DNA of 64,000 bases, from contig CM049317.1 of assembly GCA_026874595.1 (NCBI GenBank), positions 65,344,618 through 65,408,617 on the forward strand, read 5' to 3'. The position numbers and the translations under genes are program-made. The stretch is from Sipunculus nudus (Eukaryota; Annelida; Sipuncula; Golfingiida; Sipunculidae). Below the pieces are notes generated by a model that was given only the letters and a program-made list of their open reading frames with translations, did not search any database and was not told the DNA's origin. Position 1 is the stretch's first letter. Every line of letters starts with the position of its first letter. This document shows positions 12,252 through 22,240 of this stretch, one piece after another.

Positions 12252-12302
<51 letters not shown>
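12101..12302. repeat. Pair of (TA)n tracts around a TA/TG-rich core
   Basis: (TA)n at about 12101-12153 and 12259-12302 are separated by about 105 bp of imperfect TA/ACA sequence. The whole block is probably one expanded and degraded microsatellite. Confidence 0.9.
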
Positions 12303-12305
<3 letters not shown>

Positions 12306-13786
12306 CCCCTATCACTTAATACAAGTAATTTTCTATTTATTTTAGTTTATTTTAATCAATATAATGCAGTAATACAACAGACGTCCATGTATACGTCTTT
12401 TAATCGACGTCATGCTTAAAAGTTCTCATATTTAACAGCCAAATACAGCACAGCGTTGGTCTGGACTCTCTCTGGATGGCACACACCCCCTACCGGTCAT
12501 ATATCTAATACAATTATCAATCAGTTATGAATTATTTTGTTGGCAATTTGTCCAGGAAAGGGAGCGATATTCATTACTCTGATGAATTTAAGGAAACGTG
12601 CAGGGGGGAGCGGGCAATGTGCCCCTTTGTTTCTCTCTACACTGAATTACCCCTTGCCTTGTTCAGATCGTCGAGGAGCTGCACCTTCCTGACTCATGCG
12701 TTGGCACCTGTCTCATTACCTGTGGATGTTGGCAAGCAAATCGCTTAAGTAAAGAATATAAAATAATCGACCAAGGTAAAGTTAATAAGGAGAAAATTGC
12801 TTCTTGTGTAATTCTCCAAGGAAAGAAAAAAAAAATATCAGTATAACCGGACGCAAGTTTATATTTTGTGCCCACTTTCACTGGCTCGATGCCGTCTATT
12901 TGTGCTTTAAATGTCATTACTCCTGAAATGTTTGGGGGCTAAGATTCCAGGGCAAGGCCGCTAAGGCTACCATAAATAATGCCTCTTATATTAACGGCAC
13001 ATTAAGGCCACAGCGTTGAATGCTAGCGAGACGAATTAAGCCGATCCCAAACTCACGCGCCTGATTGCTACTTTCCAGTTTTCAATGGCCTCGGGACTTA
13101 ACCCAAAAAAAATTGAAAACGTAAAGAAAAATCCCATTATGACATCTGTAGCTTGCTAGTACATTAAACGTCGATTTTCAATGGCAGTACCGCAGTAATG
13201 GAAAACGTTCAACACATCCGGGGCCCGCGCGGTTTAAATGTCGATGTTTACTTGCGTTGGGGGCGTTGACCTGTATCCAGAAGAATTTTTGCAGATGTTG
13301 TATATGTCCTTCGTTTGTTGTTTTTCCGTATATATCTGAAGACCTCAACGATCTTTTCTAGTTTATTACATTTTCGGAATTGCAGTCTTGCCAGGCCTGA
13401 ATTAAGCTAACATAACTCAGACTAGTGACTATTAAGTATCTGACCTTCAGATTAACATAGAAAAGAAATGTGCATACATCCAAGGAGTTACAATATAATT
13501 TTTTTTTCAAAATGTATATGTGAGAGCTAGAAGAAACATGTCTAAAGCATAGTGTATATCTCATGTTATTGTATAAGTATAGAAAAATGTTAAGGGCAGC
13601 CATTACGAAACGGTTTTAAAAAACAATTATTGTTGGATGAAAGGCCGCCGTTGCTGTATTTATTGTATAATATATATTGTGGGTGACTAGGTTTTAACAG
13701 AGAAAGAAAACAAAATATTCCTATTTCTTTTTTTTAAATAGTATCAACGGGAAACACGAACCATTCTATACGTATGTATACTGAGT
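12303..13786. other. Gene-free interval
   Basis: Frames at 12527-12748 (plus), 12663-12917 and 13358-13603 (minus) show no motif. The stretch 12590-13280 is somewhat GC-richer than its surroundings. Confidence 0.6.
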
Positions 13787-13980
13787 TATACCAGGGGAGG
13801 ATCCAGGATTTCGGAAAAGGAGGGGTCCAACCAGGAGGATTTATGACAAAATTTAAAAAAAGAGAGGTCCCCCAAGTCCAGGAAAAGGGGGGTTCCAGGC
13901 CGCAAAAAAATTTTGTTTGAAATCCTGAAAAAAAAGATTGCTGCGGCTGGAAAAGAGGGGTGGGATCCGCTTCTGTATAC
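13787..13980. mobile_element. Short MITE of the GGATCC-type hAT-like family
   Basis: The left end reads CAGGGGAGGATCCAGGATTT from 13792; the complement of the right end (13975 back) reads CAGAAGCGGATCCCACCCC. The ends share CAG-N-(G/A)GCGGATCC-like sequence as imperfect inverted repeats. TATAC occurs on both sides (13787-13791 and 13976-13980), a possible 5-bp duplication rather than the 8 bp expected of hAT. The interior is rich in purine runs and has no transposase. A related copy lies at about 22104-22240 and a solo end at 8818-8844. Superfamily assignment is inference. Confidence 0.55.
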
Positions 13981-14103
13981 AAAGACTGATACTTAACATT
14001 ATATGTAGTATGGCCAGGGAACTAAGCATGGCTGGAATGCCTAATAGACGGAACAGTGTTACACCGGTCTGTCTGGAAATGACCACTGGACACAAAATGG
14101 TGT

Positions 14104-14133
14104 AGGTCACTGATCAAATTGACCTTCTGACCT
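14104..14133. promoter_or_regulatory. AGGTCA half-site cluster including a perfect DR2
   Basis: AGGTCA at 14104-14109 is followed by TGACCT-TC-TGACCT at 14120-14133. The latter is a direct repeat with 2-bp spacing on the minus strand, the half-site pattern bound by nuclear receptor dimers. No gene is nearby, so function is unknown. Confidence 0.25.
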
Positions 14134-14508
14134 TTATAAGTCAGGGGCAGGCGGGCACTAATCACCGGTGCCAATTACAGGTACAGGTTCAGTGTACAGG
14201 TCTTTGTTTAAATAGAACAGACCCCAGCAGGCTGGCCAAATAGGCTGTGAGGGTGGCTGTACCCCCTCCAAAACAGCCTGCAATGTCATTTCCCCCCGCC
14301 ATTAAGCCTTATTAGTCGCCTAATGATCTTATTTATCAGACCTCTGTCGCGATATCCTAACTAAACACTTCATGATGCCTGTCATAATAAAGGTCTTCAA
14401 GTCTGTCAAATAGTCTTATCATCGCTGCTTCTTAATTCCTGTTGTTTTTATAAGGACTCCTATTTATTCATTGGGTAGTCTTATCGAATCTTGACTTTTT
14501 AATAAAAC

Positions 14509-14526
14509 CCACACACACACACACTT

Positions 14527-14580
<54 letters not shown>

Positions 14581-14581
14581 A
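14509..14581. repeat. Compound microsatellite (CA)n-(TA)n-(GA)n-(GACA)n
   Basis: (CA)n 14509-14524, (TA)n 14527-14546, (GA)n to about 14561, then GACA repeats to 14581. The same order of blocks recurs on the opposite strand at 47694-47800. Confidence 0.95.
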
Positions 14582-14627
14582 AGGAAGATTTTAATGTATA
14601 TATAGTTTTTAATATATATATTTATTT

Positions 14628-14652
14628 CATATATATATATATATATATATAC
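14628..14652. repeat. (TA)n microsatellite
   Basis: Short TA tract followed by (CA)4. Confidence 0.9.
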
Positions 14653-14726
14653 ACACACCCAAGATCTGGATCAGATGCAGATACAGAGTTAATTGCATTT
14701 GTGTGCAGTGTTTTGTAACTTATGTA

Positions 14727-14729
14727 TAT

Positions 14730-14787
<58 letters not shown>
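14727..14787. repeat. (GA)n microsatellite
   Basis: About 30 GA units with one GACA interruption near 14741. Purine-only strand of about 60 nt. Confidence 0.95.
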
Positions 14788-14789
<2 letters not shown>

Positions 14790-14964
14790 CATCCATCGGC
14801 ATCGATACCTCAGCAACTGACCACTGAACTGTCTAGCCAACTGTCTCGCCACTCGAGATTGCTCTTCAGGCTTTAAATGAAAAGTGTGCGATTAAGTCTG
14901 TCGTGAGATTACCGACTGTTTAAAAAGTACCACCTTTAATATTCACTGAAACTTCTTCAGTCAA

Positions 14965-14975
14965 TATATATATAA

Positions 14976-15032
<57 letters not shown>
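14965..15032. repeat. (TA)n-(CA)n-(TA)n microsatellite
   Basis: A short TA run, then (AC)n at about 14975-14985, then about 23 TA units. Confidence 0.95.
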
Positions 15033-15035
<3 letters not shown>

Positions 15036-15209
15036 CAAATAAAAACTAGCGAGAAAATCTTTTAATAAACTTAATATTTCATGCCAAGTTGTCGGAAGGG
15101 AAGACATTAGTGAAAAACATTTGCTTCTGAACATCATTGTGGAAGAAAACTGTGGATTTCTTGACTTGTGTTTATATTTGTTTGTGTGTGGGTGTGTTGC
15201 TCTTATATA

Positions 15210-15261
<52 letters not shown>
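15210..15261. repeat. (ATT)n microsatellite
   Basis: About 17 ATT units; produces an artefactual poly-Leu frame on one strand and poly-Asn on the other. Confidence 0.95.
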
Positions 15262-15415
15262 TAAATATTTATGCAGGGTAGCCAGCTCATTTATAAAAAA
15301 AAGGTTCTTACACAGGGCCCTGTCATTAGTTCTTACATAGGGTCCTAAATTACATATATCATATTGAACATATTGATAAAATGAAACTATAACCGGTGTC
15401 TGATGATAAAATAAG

Positions 15416-15417
<2 letters not shown>

Positions 15418-15459
<42 letters not shown>
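15418..15459. repeat. (TA)n microsatellite
   Basis: About 20 TA units. Confidence 0.95.
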
Positions 15460-15461
<2 letters not shown>

Positions 15462-16612
15462 TATATGTAATAAACCCGGTATATTTTGGCCAAAGTTGAA
15501 TACAGAAAATACAGAAATAGTGGATGCACCAAGAAGTTGAACAGATCCAATATTACAATATAGTAATATAGTTACGAAAAGACGAACATTGTACAAAGAC
15601 TCCTTGAACACGCTGCTTATCGTTAGGTTGTCGATTGGCTGTCTTGTAATTATTAACAGAAGGAAGATTGCCCGATCAAGGCTCACACACGGGACATTCA
15701 AAGGCGTTCAGTTCTCCTTGATTATTCCTTGAAGAGACGATTTCCACTTGGGCCAGCTGCCCTTCACCTGATCTGCAGTGACTCTGTCGTGGATCTGTAG
15801 TTCGTAGGTCGTCATTTACTCAAGGGGGCTTTACGTTAAGCCAAAATCTATTTACGAACCAGCCTTAAGACGAGCCTCATATCGGCAGTCCCAGGTCGAT
15901 CGGTCAGGCCGCTCTCCTCATCCTAACTTCCAATGATCTGTCCGCCTTTGATTAGGGTTATGTAGTGTGTTTAAACAGAAACTTATCCCCCATTTGGTCT
16001 CAATCACAGCTCCCCAAGCTGTGTCGGCTCCCTCTTAGTACTGATTGCCAAATCCATGACGATTTCACCAAGTGCAATACTCTTATATTAAGTGTAAACC
16101 AGGCAGATTTGTGCTCTTCCTGCAAGCTTTAATACATATTCAAAACTGTCATATTGCTCCGAGTGTTTCCATTAGAAAATTAATTAATCTTTGATAATTT
16201 TAAGTATATTCCATGTTCATTGCAGAGCAATTGTCCGTAATATTTCAAAGTGCGTCCTCTTTTATGTAGTGTATATCAAAGTATTTCTAAGCTCTCGATG
16301 GATGCTTTATTATTGATACAAATTTAAATTAAACTCTATTGAATTGCTCCCTCTACATTCATTGTGTCAGGAAGTAAAATGATTAAGAGAATTTTGAATT
16401 GCTGAGACTACATTCTTAAAATAATTAATGAAAATTCCATCCATGCTGAGATTTTACGCGTGTATTCTATCTTTGGTATTCAAATCAAAAGATCACACTG
16501 CGGTAGTCTCCTCCTGTTATCAAGAAAGAAAAAAGCATGAATGGGTGTTTAACAGATCACTCGTTTAATTAATCTTTTAGAATTATTTTTTAGGAATCAG
16601 ATTACATCTTTT
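15460..16612. other. Gene-free interval
   Basis: One 80-codon minus frame (15459-15701) without motif. 15720-16020 is GC-richer; 16140-16470 is AT-rich with several homeodomain-like TTAATTAAT words. No element ends seen. Confidence 0.6.
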
Positions 16613-16825
16613 GGGGCCTTGACGGTCGAGGGGTAAACGCTCGGCTCTCTCCGCTGGCGACCCGGGTTCGATCCCCAGTATGGTTATGAGACGTTGTAGT
16701 TGCCCGTCCAAGGCCGGTGGTTTTCTCCGGAATCTCTGGTTTCCTCTATCTCTATAGAATACCGAATGCCGTCACCTGAGCCATAAAGAGTTACTGGATT
16801 AGTTATTAAAACTATTTGTACAATC
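16613..16825 (+). mobile_element. tRNA-derived SINE with a MetaSINE-like core
   Basis: The head has an A-box-like segment at about 16621-16632 (GACGGTCGAGGGG) and a canonical B box GGTTCGATCC at 16665-16674, about 33 nt apart, as in tRNA genes. Downstream, GGTTTTCTCCGG followed by CTCTGGTTTCCTC (about 16720-16747) closely resembles the shared core of the MetaSINE superfamily, known from molluscs and other animals. The tail is AT-rich (about 16775-16825) with no clear poly-A. The element would be transcribed by RNA polymerase III and mobilised by a partner LINE. No exact target-site duplication was found, so the ends are approximate. The core match is from memory of the family, not from alignment. 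Confidence 0.72.
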
Positions 16826-17129
16826 AATATAAATACATACGTATATATTTTATATTTTATGTTTTTGGTTCGGATAATATTTTAGCATGTTCTAGTGTAC
16901 ATATGTTATCTCTAAATAATTCCGTATTAAGACAAGGCTTTAGAAGCCATTCTTACCAAATGTTTGCTGAGCCAGTGTTTCCTCTCTGCTAAATTGAATG
17001 ATCTTTATGAAAAAAGTACGAAAATGACAATTCGCAGCTCATTCTATTCATTTCTAAATTTCAGAATTAGTAAAAATCTCGATCGAATTGTAGAAATAGT
17101 AAAATGGTGATTTTGGTATGTATTAGAAG

Positions 17130-17330
17130 TGTTTATTTCCTCAAGGAGGCTATGCCTTTAGTTCCGTTCATGGTTTGCGTGTGTTTGTGTGTTTGTTCAC
17201 AACATAACTCATGGATTCATAAAAAAAGGAATCTCCAGGGCATTTCGGGAATGGGCGAATGAGGAATCGGTTAGATTTCGTTGTGTAATGTACAGTCACG
17301 AATAAACCTGGCAATATGGGTCAAATAAAT
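17130..17330 (+). repeat. Copy 1 of a dispersed repeat with TTCACAACATAACTC core
   Basis: A (GT)-rich lead-in is followed by GTGTTTGTTCACAACATAACTC-type sequence (17189-17210) and, about 25 nt later, GGAATCTC. The same words in the same order recur at 32305-32375. I recognise this phrase as a widespread invertebrate repeat but cannot assign a class. Confidence 0.55.
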
Positions 17331-19307
17331 GAATGGCGGAGGCTTACATTCAGTAGAATGCGTATTTATAGTTTACTATAAAACTACTGTATGTAAGTCA
17401 TCGACCTTCGCTCCCGAGGCAGCGGAAATCTTGCGCTTCTTAAGAAGCTACAGATTTCGCGCTGCCTGATTTGACCGTTTATGATGCACTTAAACACCAG
17501 GTGGTGCACATGGGCCTGTCTGCTGAAAAAAAAAAAACTGCTGATGTGACGAGCATCCAACCAAATGCAAGTCAACAAACACTCGACAGGCATCAGGCTC
17601 AGCCCAGAAACCACATGTGGGGCTATTTTCTCCGAGCCTGTGGCCTGTTCAAACGGTCGCTGGCCGGGGCGATGAGCTGCCACTCAAAACGAAATGAACA
17701 ACATTGGCTCGGTGTATTCCTCGTTTGGCTGTTAAACCGTGTTGTCTTCAGTACAGGGTCTCATCTAATTGGACTAAAATACAATGCGGCCCTCTGGTGT
17801 AGAGATTCAGGATACAAGGTCATAACAAACAGCGCTTACGATATAGGTAGTTGGCCTATGGGTAAAGCGCTGTGTAAAGAGCGTATCATCGACCAGGCTT
17901 CAGTTAGCAAAATTAAATACGACCGTTTAGTATTCTCAAGGGGCTATGTTGAATAAATATTAAATCTGATTTGACAAACGTGGAGCTTTTCCGGTTGTCA
18001 TGTTCGGGATCAACAGAATTTTAATCTGAACACACAGGTCAATATTTTACAGTCTAGCCAAAAACCGCTAGTTTAACATAGCCGTCTCTAGGGAATGTTC
18101 CTGGTTGTTTACGCATAGTGTACTCTCTAAATCAGATTTAATGTTTAATGGAAACCTATTTTACTAAAACCCCGCTACATACGTAAAGACATTGATTAGT
18201 AAATGTGCGTGACACAGGATGGTAATGACAGATGCCTTTTATGGGGTAGGTCCATGCCACGTGACACTGTTGAATATGAATGAATATAAACATATATAAA
18301 ACAACGATATGAAAACAGTGTATAAGCCTTCTCGATTTAAAAATCATTATCATCTTATGGCTAGGAATGTTTCAGAAAGTAAATCGTAGGGTAAATTTCC
18401 ATAATCGAGTCAATGAGACCCTATCAGTGTAATACCTTTTCGTTTAAGAGACAAGGACAAGATCAGACCAGGGAACTTTTAAGATTCTGCGAGGTCCACC
18501 GCATTTAAACAGTATATGTTTGAAATTAACTTTTCTCAACCCTTGCATTTATTACATAGTTTGATTAAAAATCAGATAACTCATCTACCAAACTACGCTC
18601 CATAAGAGTGGTTACGCTATGTTCAACTATTCGCTACAATAACCGCTGCAAGAAACCGCGGTTGCCCGTCAGGTTTGGCAACCAGACGGTGTTGTCTCTG
18701 TGGAATTCCCCCTGCGTAATATTAACCCAATCACATTGCAGGTACCACCAGCACAATCGGATGTTCTTCGAGCTGCAGGTCGCTTTGCCCAGCGGTCGTC
18801 CCCGTTGGCATGCACACGGTGCAATCGTCACCTTTTAAGACAGTCTCTATGCTAACTTGCTGGTGGGGTATGAGGTCAGTTATCCCCACCGTTTACACAT
18901 TTCCTCTCTTGCAGTGCCGCACGTGCTTGGCATGGGCACAGCCATTTGTGTTCAAACGCCTAGCCAATCAGACTTTACCTTTCCCAAGCTTAAAGTTTGC
19001 CAAACCTGAAGAATCCTTCCATTTCTCACAGTGTGTGAGTGGAAGGTCGCCAGGAGGTCACGCGCTGTGTTCAGAGCGTACTACCGAACGTATATGGCTG
19101 CAGGTATACCGACTGGTAAAATGGACGAGACTTACTTAGCGCCACCTGCCATCGCCTATCTGAATTGAAGGTGTTTCCTTGTGACATTAGTAATTTTTTT
19201 TCTGTATTTCACCGCATATAAAGCGTGGGTCACTTAAGCATCGCCATCCATTATATACAGCGTAACGTACCAATATGCCAGGGTGGGGGATTACAAGGTG
19301 CTTCCTC
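17331..19307. other. GC-richer gene-free interval with the longest open frame of the window
   Basis: The 161-codon frame at 17471-17956 (plus) starts at an ATG but shows no domain, repeat, signal peptide or membrane pattern. A 99-codon frame overlaps it on the other strand, as expected where stops are sparse. Further paired frames lie at 18608-19139. An NF-Y-type CCAAT word (AGCCAATCAG) occurs at about 18962-18971. I see no splice-site and frame combination that would build a gene model. Confidence 0.5.
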
Positions 19308-19404
19308 GGCTTGTGGCTAATTAATATGCAAATATCATGCAAATATTCAAATAATATGCAGATACCTTCGTCGGCTTGTGGCTAATTAATATGCAAATAT
19401 CATG
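19308..19404 (+). promoter_or_regulatory. 65-bp duplication carrying homeodomain and POU octamer motifs
   Basis: The 32-bp word starting GGCTTGTGGCTAATTAATA and ending ATATCATG occurs at 19308-19339 and again, exactly, at 19373-19404. Each copy holds TAATTA next to ATGCAAAT (19326-19333 and 19391-19398), and a third ATGCAAAT lies at 19337-19344. ATGCAAAT is the POU octamer and TAATTA the core homeodomain site. Homotypic clustering with adjacent TAATTA fits an enhancer, but no gene is nearby and binding is not shown. Confidence 0.35.
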
Positions 19405-19912
19405 GATTCAGCAATTGCAGGCCGTTAGTATGAGCTGCCTCCTTTTCCTCCAATTGTGGCTTTGCATATTGTATAATGTTATATTTACCTTTTACAGTGG
19501 TAAGTGTGACAACTTTGGGTCTTGAAGTTCGAGTAAAGTTCCTGTTAAGTTCGGTGCAGACGTTCAGCAAATATATTGCAGCTGTTTCTTCTCACCATGA
19601 TATTGACCCCCCGGATACAACTGTGTTCTGGGACAGTGTCTCTAAATTATATATCACACATGCATTTTGACATTAATGTATAACGATTTTCAAAGTTACT
19701 GCAATGTTGACAGAATTCCAAACACTATAGAAAAGTTGACTGTTATTAAACCCAAAAAAGTTTGAATAAATGCCCGGATCACATTCAATATCCTATGCCC
19801 TTGCAGCTGCAGTGCAAGTGAACAGAGATTTGGTAATAAACAATATATTTAAACAGTCTTGAGAAAACAAGGTAGAATACTATATAAAAAGGGGAAAAAG
19901 GCCAAAAATATT
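19405..19912. other. Gene-free interval
   Basis: A 64-codon plus frame (19476-19670) without motif. A further near-octamer word on the minus strand lies at about 19462-19470. Confidence 0.55.
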
Positions 19913-19948
19913 AAAGGTTTGGTTCTCAGGCCTGAGAACGAAACCTTT
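19913..19948. other. 36-bp near-perfect palindrome followed by a T run
   Basis: The left arm (19913-19930: AAAGGTTTGGTTCTCAGG) and right arm (19931-19948) are complementary at 17 of 18 positions with no spacer; the single mismatch is at position 9 of the arm. Eight or more T follow immediately. As RNA it would fold into a tight hairpin plus U tract, shaped like an intrinsic terminator. In an animal genome it may be a foldback element end or a replication-slippage product. Confidence 0.85.
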
Positions 19949-20507
19949 TTTTTTGCCAAATACCTCAGGGTGTCCCTACGGCATGCTGTTCGATTATTTT
20001 CTAACATTCCAACCTTTTGTATGTTTCTTTATTTCATTTATTAAAAAAACACCCAACAAGAGTTAATATAGTAATTATGAATATTATTACATTATCAGGT
20101 TCTTGTTAAATTGTCCTTGTTGCTTTAATGTATGTCCTCTTATTCATCCCGCCTGGAGAATTAACGTTTTCTTAAATCAGTCACTGCAGAAATGGGAGCA
20201 AAAGTAAGTTCGTTGCGTTTTAAATTTTCTATGTTTGCATGATGGATTTATTATATCCATTATTTTTATTTTACCAATATGCTGTTGAATGCAAGTCCGT
20301 TATTATATATTTTATATGTAAATATGTTCCTGAGATAACTTTGCGAAAGGTGAATTAGAAAACACAATAACAGATATTACATAATAAAACGGACTTTACA
20401 ACTTCTACTAGTGTTACAACTAATACTACTGATAATATTAATAATAACAATAATAATAGTAGAAGTAGCATTAATAGTAACAGTTTCAATTTCACTATTA
20501 TTTATAT
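19949..20507. other. Gene-free AT-rich interval
   Basis: No frame of note; AAT/ACT-rich degenerate trinucleotide sequence begins near 20400. Confidence 0.6.
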
Positions 20508-20546
20508 TAATTATTATTATTATTATTATTATATTATTATTATTAT
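20508..20546. repeat. (TTA)n microsatellite
   Basis: TTA/ATT units with one phase shift; lies at the end of a broader AAT-rich zone from about 20410. Confidence 0.9.
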
Positions 20547-22103
20547 AACTATAAAATTTTGTCGGAATTAACGGTTTCCGTGCACCACTCAACTTGTCAA
20601 CATATTGATAAATCGTGCCATCCCTAATTATGGAAATAATGCGCCTTTATCTTTTTCAAATGTTTCGTGACAGATTATTCGAAGATTCGGCGACAAATCG
20701 CGCCTTTTAACATCAGTGACCCCTATTAATCATCTTGCTTAATGGAAGTAGAATCTGACGAAAATGGACGTATCCAGGGTTCAAGAGAATGTGAAGAACT
20801 AAAGCTATTCCCTCAATTAGTTTTGTGTTTCTCATTTATTTTCCCACCCGTTACATTCCGTCAGAAATAACTCTAACGCAAATAAAAGCAACGTGAAACA
20901 ACCATGGATTCCTTTGGCATTAATTTATCTAATGTCAATTTTAATTGGAGCTCCATCAATGCGCTAGCTCACTTTGACTCCTTAATAATGCTAATTGCGT
21001 AACGCTGTGAAGCAGCTACATATTCCCAGCTATTAGATTACTGTGAAAGCTATTGATATTTTATCGTGGTATTCGGGATACCTTTTCAAAATATATTTAT
21101 AAAAAAGCCATGTGAAATATGAGGCTGTTTGAAACTTATCTTGGAGGAGGACCTTAACAGGGAAAGACTTGTGTCCTAGTCGTCAAACACAGGTGATACA
21201 AGTTCCGTGATTAAGACCGGATTATCGAACTCCGGATCCGGGGGATTTTTACGGAGATATTGTCTGGCCTTTGAAAAAACAACCGCGAGTAAGATGTCAT
21301 GTCACATCACAGACATACCGGAGATATATCTGAAAAGCTCCCGATCGAATATGCTAACACTGCCCTTTCTTTGTCCGCTGTTAATCGTGGTGAATAAAAA
21401 AAGGAGAAAATTCTACAGTGCGCCTGCGTGCACATTGGTTATGGGAAATGTTTCAATGGCCATGATACAACTTTTCCTAATTAGGACTTCATTAAGAAAC
21501 GCAATATCACAAGTGGCGTCATTTTATCTTTAATGGGGGGGGGGGGGGCATGATTCTGAGGAAGAGATTAGACTCCTTTTTTTAATAAACCCACGAATAT
21601 CATTGTATCCTTAATTCCAGTTATAGCACACACAGTTAAGTCTATCATTAAAATATCATAAAAATCATATTAATATATCATTAATATATTATTGATATCA
21701 TATTAATTACATATTTTATGGAAAATTCTTATTATTCATATATCCAGTATTTTAATGTTATGTTCTGAATAGGTAGAATAGGGGTGATTACATTAAACAC
21801 CCCCACTTGCTAAAAAGTAGAAATGTATACCCCATCCCCCATCACGTTCTTGACCATGACATGAAGTGTAGTGCGCAATGCAACAGCATGCCTAAATGGT
21901 GATACAGCACTAATCTTCTGTCATGCAAATCTAAAAACCCGCATCATGTTAGATCATAAATTTCAACATATATGTAAAACTGATGAAAGCTTAAAGTTAT
22001 CATCAAACTTTTGTATGAATTAAAAAATGACTTTTCCTGCTCACGCTATCTGTTAAACCACATCTATTGATGCTGTATAGAAAAATACTGTGAATGCTAT
22101 AGG
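20547..22103. other. Gene-free interval with poly-G
   Basis: The 108-codon plus frame at 21207-21533 has no recognisable domain and stops just before a run of 14 G (21535-21548). An AT-rich zone of overlapping ATTAATAT inverted words lies at 21650-21715. Confidence 0.55.
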
Positions 22104-22240
22104 AGTAGATCCGGGCATTTGGAAAAGCCGGGGGGGGGGGGGGTCCAACCCAGAAAGACTGATAAGAAAACGTAAAAAGGGTCTGATTGGGCCTCGAACA
22201 AACTGTTGTTGCGGCTCAAAAGGGGGCTGGTACAGGCTAC
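22104..22240. mobile_element. Second, degraded copy of the GGATCC-type MITE family
   Basis: Starting near 22104 it shares GTAGATCCGGGCATTTGGAAAA, a G run (22130-22143) and GTCCAACCC with the left half of the 13792 element. Near 22215 it shares TTGCGGCTC-AAAAGGGG with that element's right half. Ends are eroded and no target duplication is visible. Confidence 0.45.

Noticed and set aside
17471-17956. 161-codon open frame, the longest in the window
   Set aside because: No domain, signal peptide or membrane pattern; a long frame overlaps it on the other strand; local GC-richness explains the low stop frequency; no splice or promoter context.
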